Shown: one piece after another, positions 57,459-64,000 of the stretch | How the letters are laid out: each line of letters opens with the position of its first letter | Position numbering within the stretch: the first letter of the stretch is position 1 | Assembly (NCBI RefSeq): GCF_018336935.1 | Contig: NZ_CP068771.1 | Span: 4,960,001 to 5,024,000 of the forward strand | Direction: 5' to 3' | DNA from: Serratia plymuthica | GTDB taxonomy: Bacteria > Pseudomonadota > Gammaproteobacteria > Enterobacterales > Enterobacteriaceae | Length of the DNA: 64,000 bases | Translations under genes and position numbers: made by a program | The notes under the pieces: generated by a model | Told to the model about the DNA's origin: nothing | The model's input: the letters and a program-made list of their open reading frames with translations, nothing else | Database searches by the model: none

Positions 57459-57534
57459 TGGTGGGCGATGACGGGCTCGAACCGCCGACCCCCTCCGTGT
57501 AAAGGAGATGCTCTACCAACTGAGCTAATCGCCC
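57459..57534 (-). tRNA. tRNA-Val (TAC), first in the array
   Basis: 76 bases with CCA. Its acceptor stem reads GGGCGAT/ATCGCCC instead of GGGTGAT/ATCACCC, a paired change (T-A to C-G) that keeps the stem. It is the promoter-proximal gene. Confidence 0.97.
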
Positions 57535-57551
57535 CGTCTTGTTGGAGTCGC

Positions 57552-57579
57552 ATTATAGGGATAGTTGAAAGTGAGTCAA
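57552..57579 (-). promoter_or_regulatory. Promoter of the tRNA-Val/Lys array
   Basis: On the reverse strand TTGACT, 16 bases, TATAAT, then a GC-containing start region, 18 bases ahead of the first tRNA-Val. Near-consensus, as expected for stable RNA. Confidence 0.85.
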
Positions 57580-57723
57580 CGGTTTTTAAAATGATTTCAA
57601 TCGTTCGCCGCAAATTTAAACAGGATGCGATATTTATCACCGCCAACGATGATTCTTTGCACATTGTTATGCGAAATGCGCCGCAGCGATAACGAAAACC
57701 GGTGCGGCAATATCGTGTCGGCG

Positions 57724-57751
57724 TTGAGGAATTAGCGGGGGGTGGTACAAT
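57724..57751 (+). promoter_or_regulatory. gltX promoter
   Basis: TTGAGG, 16 bases, TACAAT, 76 bases before the gltX start. The rest of the 292-base gap between the tRNA array and gltX holds only the two divergent promoters that I can support. Confidence 0.65.
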
Positions 57752-57826
57752 GTTGCCCACTTTTTTCAATTCCGAGCAATCGTCGGCAACCGTCGACCCG
57801 CATTGCGTAATAAGGCAGTGAAACCA

Positions 57827-59242
57827 ATGAAAATCAAAACCCGTTTTGCACCGAGCCCAACCGGCTATCTTCACGTCGGTGGCGCCCGTACTGCGCTTTA
57901 CTCCTGGTTGTTCAGCCGCCATTCGGGCGGTGAGTTCGTTCTGCGTATCGAAGATACCGATCTGGAACGTTCCTCGCAGGACGCTATCGACGCAATTATG
58001 GATGGCATGAATTGGTTGAACCTGGATTGGAACGAAGGTCCGTACTTCCAGACCAAGCGTTTTGACCGTTATAACGCGGTGATTGACGACATGCTGGTGC
58101 AGGATACCGCCTATAAATGCTATTGCTCGAAGGAACGTCTGGAAGCGCTGCGTGAAACGCAGATGGAAAACGGTGAAAAACCGCGTTACGACGGCCACTG
58201 CCGCGACAGCCAGGACAGCCATACCGATGACGAGCCGTGCGTGGTGCGTTTCCGTAACCCGCAGGAAGGTTCGGTTATCTTCGATGACAAGATCCGCGGC
58301 CCGATCGAATTCAGCAACCAGGAGCTGGACGATCTGATCATCCGCCGTACCGACGGTTCGCCAACCTATAACTTCTGCGTGGTGGTGGACGACTGGGATA
58401 TGGAAATCAGCCACGTGATCCGCGGCGAAGACCACATCAACAACACCCCTCGCCAGATCAACATTCTGAAAGCGCTGGGTGCGCCGGTGCCGGAATATGC
58501 GCATGTCTCCATGATCCTGGGCGACGACGGCAAAAAGCTGTCAAAACGCCACGGCGCGGTGGGCGTGATGCAGTACCGCGATGACGGCTACCTGCCGCAG
58601 GCGCTGCTGAACTATTTGGTGCGCCTGGGTTGGTCCCACGGCGACCAGGAAATCTTCTCTATTGATGAGATGAAAGAGTTCTTCACCCTGGAAGCGATCA
58701 ACAAATCCGCCAGCGCTTTCAATACCGAGAAGTTGCAGTGGCTGAATCACCATTACATTAACCATATGCCGGCGGAAGAAGTTGCGGTGTATCTGGCGTG
58801 GCACGTTGAGCAGCTTGGCATTGAGACTCGCAACGGCCCTGAGCTGAAAGATATCGTCAAACTGCTGGGCGAGCGTTGCAAGACGCTGAAGGAAATGGCC
58901 GAGTCCTGCCGTTACTTCTATGAAGACTTCAGCGAATTCGACGCTGACGCTGCCAAGAAGCACCTGCGCCCGGTGGCACGCCAGCCGCTGGAGGCGGTAC
59001 GCGCCAAACTGGCCGCTATCAGTGCCTGGACGCCGGAGAACGTGCATGACGCGATTCAGGGCACCGCTGATGAGCTGGGCGTGGGCATGGGCAAGGTTGG
59101 CATGCCGCTGCGCGTAGCGGTGACCGGCGCCGGTCAGTCACCGGGTATGGATGTGACCGTGCACGCTATCGGCCAGGCGCGTTCTTTGCAGCGTATCGAC
59201 CTGGCGCTGGCTTACATCGCCGGGCGCGAAGCTCAGGCCTGA
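57827..59242 (+). CDS. gltX: Glutamyl-tRNA synthetase GltX
   Basis: Class I aminoacyl-tRNA synthetase for glutamate, 471 residues as in E. coli. ATG 57827 gives [20 protein letters not shown] with the HIGH-type motif (HVGG); the KMSKS-type motif is KLSKRHG near residue 238; a zinc-binding cysteine set is seen around [11 protein letters not shown] near residue 100. An upstream in-frame start at 57803 is not needed. Confidence 0.98.
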   Translation: MKIKTRFAPSPTGYLHVGGARTALYSWLFSRHSGGEFVLRIEDTDLERSSQDAIDAIMDGMNWLNLDWNEGPYFQTKRFDRYNAVIDDMLVQDTAYKCYCSKERLEALRETQMENGEKPRYDGHCRDSQDSHTDDEPCVVRFRNPQEGSVIFDDKIRGPIEFSNQELDDLIIRRTDGSPTYNFCVVVDDWDMEISHVIRGEDHINNTPRQINILKALGAPVPEYAHVSMILGDDGKKLSKRHGAVGVMQYRDDGYLPQALLNYLVRLGWSHGDQEIFSIDEMKEFFTLEAINKSASAFNTEKLQWLNHHYINHMPAEEVAVYLAWHVEQLGIETRNGPELKDIVKLLGERCKTLKEMAESCRYFYEDFSEFDADAAKKHLRPVARQPLEAVRAKLAAISAWTPENVHDAIQGTADELGVGMGKVGMPLRVAVTGAGQSPGMDVTVHAIGQARSLQRIDLALAYIAGREAQA

Positions 59243-59300
59243 TAGATTTGCCCCATGCCGCCAGGCGGTTAGCCGGCGGCAAGATGACGCGATAACAGAT

Positions 59301-59334
59301 AAAGCCTTGTGGAGCGATCCGCAGGGCTTTTTTT
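59301..59334 (+). terminator. gltX terminator
   Basis: AAGCCTTGTGGA and TCCGCAGGGCTT pair over 12 bp with two G-U pairs around a short loop and run into TTTTTT, about 60 bases after gltX. Confidence 0.88.
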
Positions 59335-59433
59335 ATGCCTGGCTGATTTTTATCCGCAATGGCGATTTTTTAGCGCTAAACGCGCTGATTTGGCGGCTTT
59401 TTCAGCGCTTGATCGAGTAATTCAATTTAGCCG

Positions 59434-59462
59434 TTGACAGTGTTTCGGGGGTTTCATATTAT
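59434..59462 (+). promoter_or_regulatory. Promoter of the tRNA-Ala genes
   Basis: TTGACA, 17 bases, TATTAT, followed by the GC-rich discriminator GCGCCCC, typical of stringently controlled stable RNA promoters; 34 bases before the first tRNA-Ala. Confidence 0.92.
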
Positions 59463-59496
59463 GCGCCCCGTTCACAGGATTTTGTGTTTGTGGATT

Positions 59497-59572
<76 letters not shown>

Positions 59573-59632
59573 ACCTTTATCTCAGAAGGGTTGGGGAATA
59601 CCGTAACGCCGGTCAAAGCGTACCACTTTTGT

Positions 59633-59708
<76 letters not shown>

Positions 59709-59714
59709 CCATTT

Positions 59715-59743
59715 AAAAAGCCGACCTCCGGGTCGGCTTTCTG
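59715..59743 (+). terminator. tRNA-Ala terminator
   Basis: AAAGCCGACC-TCC-GGGTCGGCTTT stem directly after the second tRNA-Ala, ending in a T-rich tract. Confidence 0.88.
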
Positions 59744-59771
59744 TCTTTCCTGTTTTCTAAACTGTGGGCAA

Positions 59772-59798
59772 TAAAAAAGGCCGCCGAAGCGACCTTTT
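59772..59798 (-). terminator. nupC terminator
   Basis: On the reverse strand AAGGTCGC-TTCG-GCGGCCTT, an 8-bp stem with a stable UUCG tetraloop, followed by TTTTTT; about 20 bases past the nupC stop. Confidence 0.9.
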
Positions 59799-59816
59799 CG
59801 TTGTTGCCGTTTCGGC

Positions 59817-61004
59817 TTAGCCCAGAACCAGGCCCGCGATGGACGCAGACAGGAGGCTGACCAGCGTGGAACCGTAAACCAGCTTCAGACCAAAGCGGGA
59901 CACTACGTTGCCCTGATTCTCATTCAGCCCTTTAATCGCACCGGCCACAATACCGATGGAAGAGAAGTTGGCGAAGGAAACCAGGAACACCGACAGAATG
60001 CCCAGGCTGCGTGGCGACAGCTCGGCAGAGACTTTCTGCAGCTCCATCATGGCCACGAACTCATTGGAGACCAGTTTGGTCGCCATGATGCTGCCCACCT
60101 GCAAGGCTTCGTGTTTAGGAATCCCCATAATCCAGGCGAATGGATAGAAGAAGTAGCCCAGAATTTCCTGGAAGCTCAGGCCGAAGATGGCGCTGAACAG
60201 GCCGTTGAGCGCAGCGATCAGGGCAATAAAGCCGATCAGCATGGCGGCAACGATAATAGCTACTTTGAAACCCGCCAGAATGTATTCACCCAGCATTTCG
60301 AAGAAGCTCTGGCCTTCGTGCAGATTGCCCAGATGCAGTTCTTCTTCTTTACTGGTGTCATACGGGTTGACCAATGACAGCACGATAAAGGTGCTGAACA
60401 TGTTCAGTACCAGCGCCGCAACCACAAACTTGGCGTCCAGCATGGTCATGTAAGCACCCACGATCGACATGGAAACCGTAGACATCGCGGTTGCCGCCAT
60501 GGTGTACATGCGTTTTTCCGACATCTTGCCCAGGATATCTTTATAGGCAATGAAGTTTTCAGACTGGCCCAGGATCAACGAGCTGACGGCGTTAAACGAC
60601 TCCAGCTTGCCCATACCGTTTACTTTTGACAGCACGGTACCAATAATCCGGATGATAAACGGCAACACTTTGATGTATTGCAGAATACCGATCAGCGCAG
60701 AGATGAAGACGATCGGGCACAGTACCTTCAGGAAGAAGAAGGCCAGACCTTTATCACCCATACCGCCGAATACAAAATCAGTCCCTTGCCCAGCAAACCC
60801 GAGCAGCTTGTCGAACAGCGCCGCGAATCCTTTTACAAAGCCTAAACCCGCTTCCGAATGCAGGAAAAAATAGGCCAGCAGTACTTCAATAACCAACAGT
60901 TGAATAACGTAGCGAATGCGGATGTTTTTACGGTCGCGGCACACTAACAGTGCCAAGATCGCAACCACCACCAACGCTAACGCAAAGTGCGCAATATGGG
61001 ACAT
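59817..61004 (-). CDS. nupC: Concentrative nucleoside permease NupC
   Basis: A 395-residue proton-coupled nucleoside importer of the CNT family in the inner membrane, with multiple hydrophobic segments. Conserved blocks: [15 protein letters not shown] near residue 145, [19 protein letters not shown] near residue 170 and [15 protein letters not shown] near residue 312. Slightly shorter than E. coli NupC (400) because of a gap in the loop near residue 285. ATG 61004 has GGAGCAA upstream. Divergent from mntH. Confidence 0.96.
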   Translation of the reverse strand: MSHIAHFALALVVVAILALLVCRDRKNIRIRYVIQLLVIEVLLAYFFLHSEAGLGFVKGFAALFDKLLGFAGQGTDFVFGGMGDKGLAFFFLKVLCPIVFISALIGILQYIKVLPFIIRIIGTVLSKVNGMGKLESFNAVSSLILGQSENFIAYKDILGKMSEKRMYTMAATAMSTVSMSIVGAYMTMLDAKFVVAALVLNMFSTFIVLSLVNPYDTSKEEELHLGNLHEGQSFFEMLGEYILAGFKVAIIVAAMLIGFIALIAALNGLFSAIFGLSFQEILGYFFYPFAWIMGIPKHEALQVGSIMATKLVSNEFVAMMELQKVSAELSPRSLGILSVFLVSFANFSSIGIVAGAIKGLNENQGNVVSRFGLKLVYGSTLVSLLSASIAGLVLG

Positions 61005-61321
61005 GTTTGCTCCAAATTTGAGGCAGGCTGAATTTCGGATGTCATTTTATGTAACGCCACGTTTAAAAACGAGAGGTCCATTGCAAATATGGAAAATCGC
61101 AGTGGGAAACATCCTAAATTATTATAATAAGCCACAAAAAATCAAGATGTTACTGAATCCATACGAAATTCCTATTCTTGTGCTAATTTGATTAGCAGGC
61201 GTATTTCGTCTGGAATATGGCTTGGCAGAGGGCCGAAAAGCGTAATCTGCACGTTACACCCTTCGTTAAAACCTGAGTTATCCCCGATTGCAGAGATAAG
61301 TTTTACCGTTATAAATGCGCT

Positions 61322-61336
61322 TGATAATTATTATCA
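61322..61336. promoter_or_regulatory. Perfect Fur box upstream of mntH
   Basis: TGATAATTATTATCA is a 14 of 14 match to the 7-1-7 Fur consensus, 46 bases before the mntH start. The rest of the 378-base nupC/mntH gap contains no gene; I could not find the MntR box I remember from E. coli. Confidence 0.92.
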
Positions 61337-61348
61337 TTTAAATAAGAT

Positions 61349-61376
61349 AACCCTTAGTTTATCAGACGTAAGGGTT
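61349..61376 (+). promoter_or_regulatory. Hairpin covering the mntH ribosome-binding site
   Basis: AACCCTTA (61349-61356) pairs perfectly with TAAGGGTT (61369-61376), leaving a 12-base loop. The AGGG in the 3' arm is the Shine-Dalgarno sequence at the best distance from ATG 61383. Either an RNA hairpin that limits translation or the DNA operator of a regulator such as MntR. Confidence 0.5.
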
Positions 61377-61382
61377 CAGGGT

Positions 61383-62606
61383 ATGCCAAACAGTCGCGTG
61401 GTTGAGAACACCCGTCGCCCATCCAGAAAAATCAAACTGTCGCTGATGGGGCCCGCATTTATCGCGGCCATCGGTTATATCGATCCCGGCAATTTCGCCA
61501 CCAACATCCAGTCCGGTGCCTCTTTGGGTTATAGCCTGCTGTGGGTCGTGGTCTGGGCCAACGTTATGGCCATGCTTATCCAACTGCTCTCCGCCAAACT
61601 CGGTATCGCCACGGGCAAAAACCTGGCGGAGCACATCCGCGATCGCTTTCCGCGCCCGGCCGTATGGGCTTATTGGGTGCAGGCGGAAATTATTGCGATG
61701 GCCACCGATCTGGCGGAGTTTATCGGCGCGGCGATCGGTTTCAAACTGCTGTTGGGCGTTACGCTGCTTGAGGGCGCCATCCTGACGGGGATCGCCACTT
61801 TTCTGATCCTGACGCTGCAAAAACGCGGTCAAAAACCGCTGGAGATGGCGATCGGCGGGCTGCTGCTGTTTGTTGCCGCTGCCTATATGGTGGAACTGGC
61901 GTTTTCCCAGCCGCAACTTGGCCCGCTGTTAAAAGGCATGGCGATCCCGGATCTGCCGAATGGCGATGCGGTATATCTGGCTGCCGGCGTGCTGGGCGCG
62001 ACCATCATGCCGCACGTGATTTATTTGCATTCATCCTTAACCCAGGCTGTCGGCGAGAATTCAAAGGCGGATCGGTATGCGTCCACCAAGGTCGATGTCG
62101 CCATCGCCATGACCATCGCCGGTTTTGTTAACCTGGCAATGATGGCAACCGCCGCCGCCACCTTCCATTTTAGTGGGCACAGCGGCGTGGCCGATCTTGA
62201 TCTGGCCTATCTGACACTGCAACCGGTGCTGGGCCAGGCGGCGGCGACGCTCTTCGGGCTGAGCCTGGTGGCCGCCGGTCTGTCTTCCACCGTCGTGGGG
62301 ACGCTGGCAGGGCAGGTGGTGATGCAGGGATTTGTACGCTTTTACATTCCGCTGTGGGTGCGCCGGGTGGTCACTATGCTGCCGTCGTTTATCGTCATTA
62401 TGCTGGGGATGGATGCCACGCGCATTCTGGTGTTGAGCCAGGTGCTGCTGAGCTTCGGCATTGCATTGGCGCTGGTGCCGCTGCTCGCCTTTACCGGCAA
62501 CCGGGAGCTGATGGGGGAGATGGTGAACAGCCGCAGCATACAGACGCTGGGCAAGCTGATTGTGTTGGTGGTCGTCGGCCTGAATGGTTATCTGCTGGTC
62601 AGTTAG
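61383..62606 (+). CDS. mntH: Proton-dependent manganese/iron transporter MntH (Nramp)
   Basis: A 407-residue Nramp-family inner-membrane importer of Mn(II), also Fe(II). The start ATG 61383 ([20 protein letters not shown]) matches the family; the frame extends back to 61188 over the Fur box and is not coding there. Metal-site motif [11 protein letters not shown] near residue 38 and the second metal helix [14 protein letters not shown] near residue 205 are intact, followed by [16 protein letters not shown]. About eleven membrane segments. Confidence 0.97.
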   Translation: MPNSRVVENTRRPSRKIKLSLMGPAFIAAIGYIDPGNFATNIQSGASLGYSLLWVVVWANVMAMLIQLLSAKLGIATGKNLAEHIRDRFPRPAVWAYWVQAEIIAMATDLAEFIGAAIGFKLLLGVTLLEGAILTGIATFLILTLQKRGQKPLEMAIGGLLLFVAAAYMVELAFSQPQLGPLLKGMAIPDLPNGDAVYLAAGVLGATIMPHVIYLHSSLTQAVGENSKADRYASTKVDVAIAMTIAGFVNLAMMATAAATFHFSGHSGVADLDLAYLTLQPVLGQAAATLFGLSLVAAGLSSTVVGTLAGQVVMQGFVRFYIPLWVRRVVTMLPSFIVIMLGMDATRILVLSQVLLSFGIALALVPLLAFTGNRELMGEMVNSRSIQTLGKLIVLVVVGLNGYLLVS

Positions 62607-62682
62607 CGTTTTTCTGCCGGTGGGGGGACGTTTTCGGTCGATAAAAGTGAGATGTACCCTGAGGCCCACGCACCTCAACCGA

Positions 62683-62710
62683 GCAAGGGGCCCAGGGCGG
62701 GGTCCCTTGC
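62683..62710. repeat. Strong GC-rich hairpin downstream of mntH
   Basis: GCAAGGGGCCC and GGGGTCCCTTGC pair over seven bases plus an inner GC block, 76 bases after mntH. There is no T tract after it. Function unknown; it could end the mntH transcript or be part of a small repeat. Confidence 0.5.
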
Positions 62711-62739
62711 AACCTGCACGAGACGCACCGAGAGGGGAT

Positions 62740-62772
62740 AAAAAATGCCAGTCAGGCTTAGCTGGCTGGCAT
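62740..62772 (-). terminator. ypeC terminator
   Basis: On the reverse strand AATGCCAGCCA and TGACTGGCATT pair with one G-U around a short loop and run into TTTTTT, 27 bases past the ypeC stop. Confidence 0.85.
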
Positions 62773-62798
62773 TACGGCGTTACGCCGATCTTTTGCTA

Positions 62799-63203
62799 TT
62801 AATCATCATGGCCATGATGGCGACGACCGCGATCGTCATCGTGGCGTCGATCCTTCCAGTGGTCTTTATCATGATGCTTGTAATAATGCTTATCGAATTT
62901 GCGATAGCGGCCATCATGATAGTAATAATTTTTGCGCCAGTAATCGTTATCGCGCCAGCGATAACCATCCCAGTAATAGCCCCGACGGCTGCGATCGCCC
63001 AGGTAGCGGCCCTGATGGCCTTGCCACCAGTCGCGGTCGCGCCAGTCGTAGCCGTCCCAATAACGACCGCGATTGTCTTCTTCGCCAATGCGCAATGATA
63101 CGCCCGGCATCAGATTGATACTGAGGCCTTCCGCATGCGCCTGCTGGATGGCGGGTACCGTAGACGCCACCAACAGAGCGGCCAATAACAGAGGTTTAAA
63201 CAT
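62799..63203 (-). CDS. ypeC: DUF2502 periplasmic protein, YpeC-like
   Basis: A 134-residue secreted protein with a Sec signal (cleavage near AHA-EGL). After GLSINLMPGVSLRIG the mature chain is extremely rich in Trp, Tyr, Arg, Asp, His and Lys, with two copies of a YWDGYxWRDxDYW repeat (around residues 48 and 77) and a His/Asp/Arg-rich tail. Function unknown. It matches E. coli YpeC, which also lies near mntH, so metal binding is tempting but not shown. Confidence 0.88.
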   Translation of the reverse strand: MFKPLLLAALLVASTVPAIQQAHAEGLSINLMPGVSLRIGEEDNRGRYWDGYDWRDRDWWQGHQGRYLGDRSRRGYYWDGYRWRDNDYWRKNYYYHDGRYRKFDKHYYKHHDKDHWKDRRHDDDRGRRHHGHDD

Positions 63204-63426
63204 GGTTTCTCCTTTCCGCCGCAGCGGGTTGGCCAGCTTTATAATAACGAAGCGCGTTCATCAGTTTATAAAACGGCCTTATAATTTTTTTACTGCAATA
63301 TTGGTATATTAGCGCCTGCGGATAGGGTTGAATCTTAGTGGGATTCTGAAAAGCGGCGACGGGATGAGGATTTAAGATTTGTCTGGCGCTGCAAAGGTTA
63401 TCGCCGGCCATGCGCCCGGCGATAAT

Positions 63427-63440
63427 TGTAATCGATTACA
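63427..63440. promoter_or_regulatory. TGTAATCGATTACA palindrome
   Basis: A perfect 14-bp palindrome with central CG, the symmetry typical of LacI-family operators. It overlaps the aldo/keto reductase stop codon and lies 224 bases upstream of ypeC. Palindromes of this length are expected a few times by chance per window. Confidence 0.25.
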
Positions 63441-64000
63441 TTAATATCCGTTCGATTTGGGCGATTTCGTCGCTGCTGAAGGTACGGTTAGCCAGCATGC
63501 CGACGGCATCTTCAATCTGGCTGGTCTTGCTGGCGCCAATCAGCACCGAAGTCACGCGATCGCCGCGCAATACCCAGGCCAGCGCCATCTGCGACAGTTT
63601 CTGTCCGCGCTGTTGCGCCAGAGCGTTAAGCTGGCGCACCTTTTCCAGTTTTTCCTCGGTGAGCTGATTGGGTTGCAGGAACTGGCTGCCGCTGGCTGCG
63701 CGTGAATCTTGCGGAATGCCGAGCAGGTAACGATCGGTCAGCAGGCCGCCGGCCAGCGGGGAGAATGCAATGGAGCCGACGCCATGTTCTTCGAGCGTAT
63801 CCAGCAACTCCGGCTCAACCCAGCGCTCGAACAGAGAGTATTTCGGCTGATGGATCACGCAAGGCGTGCCGAGCCGTTGCAGAATCTCGAACGCCTGGCG
63901 CGCTCGGTCGGCCGGATAGTTGGACAGCCCGACATACAGCGCCTTGCCCTGGCGTACCAGCAGATCCAGCGCGCCCATGGTTTCCTCCAGCGGCGTATCC
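63436..64000 (-). CDS. Aldo/keto reductase, YghZ-like, 5' end cut by window edge
   Basis: The C-terminal 188 residues of an NADPH-dependent aldo/keto reductase. The frame is open to base 64000, so the start lies outside. GKALYVGLSNYPADRARQAF, IHQPKYSLFERWV, GIPQDSRAA and the NADP-binding VTSVLIGASKTSQIEDAV closely follow E. coli YghZ (L-glyceraldehyde 3-phosphate reductase) and its relatives. The catalytic Tyr and Lys are in the missing part. Confidence 0.85.
   Translation of the reverse strand, partial: DTPLEETMGALDLLVRQGKALYVGLSNYPADRARQAFEILQRLGTPCVIHQPKYSLFERWVEPELLDTLEEHGVGSIAFSPLAGGLLTDRYLLGIPQDSRAASGSQFLQPNQLTEEKLEKVRQLNALAQQRGQKLSQMALAWVLRGDRVTSVLIGASKTSQIEDAVGMLANRTFSSDEIAQIERILM

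Noticed and set aside
61341..61382. E. coli-type MntR box upstream of mntH
   Set aside because: The inverted repeat found there does not resemble the AACATAGC-type box I know; I report the hairpin without naming it an MntR site.

Overview
The window looks like chromosome of a Serratia species (Enterobacterales, Yersiniaceae). Most proteins are close, full-length counterparts of E. coli genes, base composition is GC-rich, ERIC-type repeats are present, and an acetolactate budA-budB pair and a catecholate siderophore cluster sit in one neighbourhood. The genus is inferred from remembered protein similarity and gene order, not from a database search. I see no insertion sequence, integrase, phage gene, rRNA gene or CRISPR array.

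Left backbone (1-29.3 kb). The window opens inside an S-methylmethionine permease gene (mmuP), followed by a Fur-box-controlled ChaN-type lipoprotein. Then come amiA-hemF-yaiI, ypeA, a ygiW-type gene, yfeZ, yfeY and the haem peroxidase yfeX. The sulfate/thiosulfate operon cysPTWA follows, with cysM behind a terminator. Next are macAB with a divergent CpxR/CpxA-like two-component pair, the ptsH-ptsI-crr phosphotransferase operon with an upstream Cra site, cysK, cysZ, zipA-ligA-ypeB, and the divergent pair yfeH/yfeR. Three cysteine units (cysPTWA-cysM, cysK, cysZ) therefore lie within 15 kb.

Accessory block (29.3-57.0 kb), between yfeR and a tRNA-Val/Lys array. It holds a FlxA-like coiled-coil protein behind a near-consensus sigma-28 promoter, a nucleotidyltransferase-like gene, and a stand-alone ethanolamine ammonia-lyase (eutBC). 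A LysR regulator, the acetoin genes budA-budB behind a leader with two terminator-like hairpins, and an orphan dipeptide-type binding protein follow. The block ends with an enterobactin system: fepA / fes-ybdZ-entF / fepDGC / entS / fepB / entCEBA. Four near-canonical Fur boxes lie in its divergent promoter regions. The system makes 2,3-dihydroxybenzoate (EntC, EntB, EntA), assembles enterobactin (EntE, EntB, EntF with the MbtH-like YbdZ), exports it (EntS), reimports the ferric complex (FepA, FepB, FepDGC) and releases the iron (Fes). entD (the phosphopantetheinyl transferase) and entH are absent here.

Right backbone (57.1-64 kb). One tRNA-Lys and three tRNA-Val genes, gltX, two tRNA-Ala genes, nupC, mntH with a perfect Fur box and a hairpin that covers its ribosome-binding site, a DUF2502 periplasmic protein (ypeC), and the end of an aldo/keto reductase gene cut by the window edge.

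The less ordinary material lies between genes. There are several ERIC-type elements, including one of exactly 127 bp in the entS leader. A second repeat family (copies near 33.8, 46.8 and 57.0 kb) keeps its flanks but carries a different hairpin at the same place in each copy. The budAB leader and the mntH 5' region look like post-initiation control elements. No unmistakably new multi-gene system was found.
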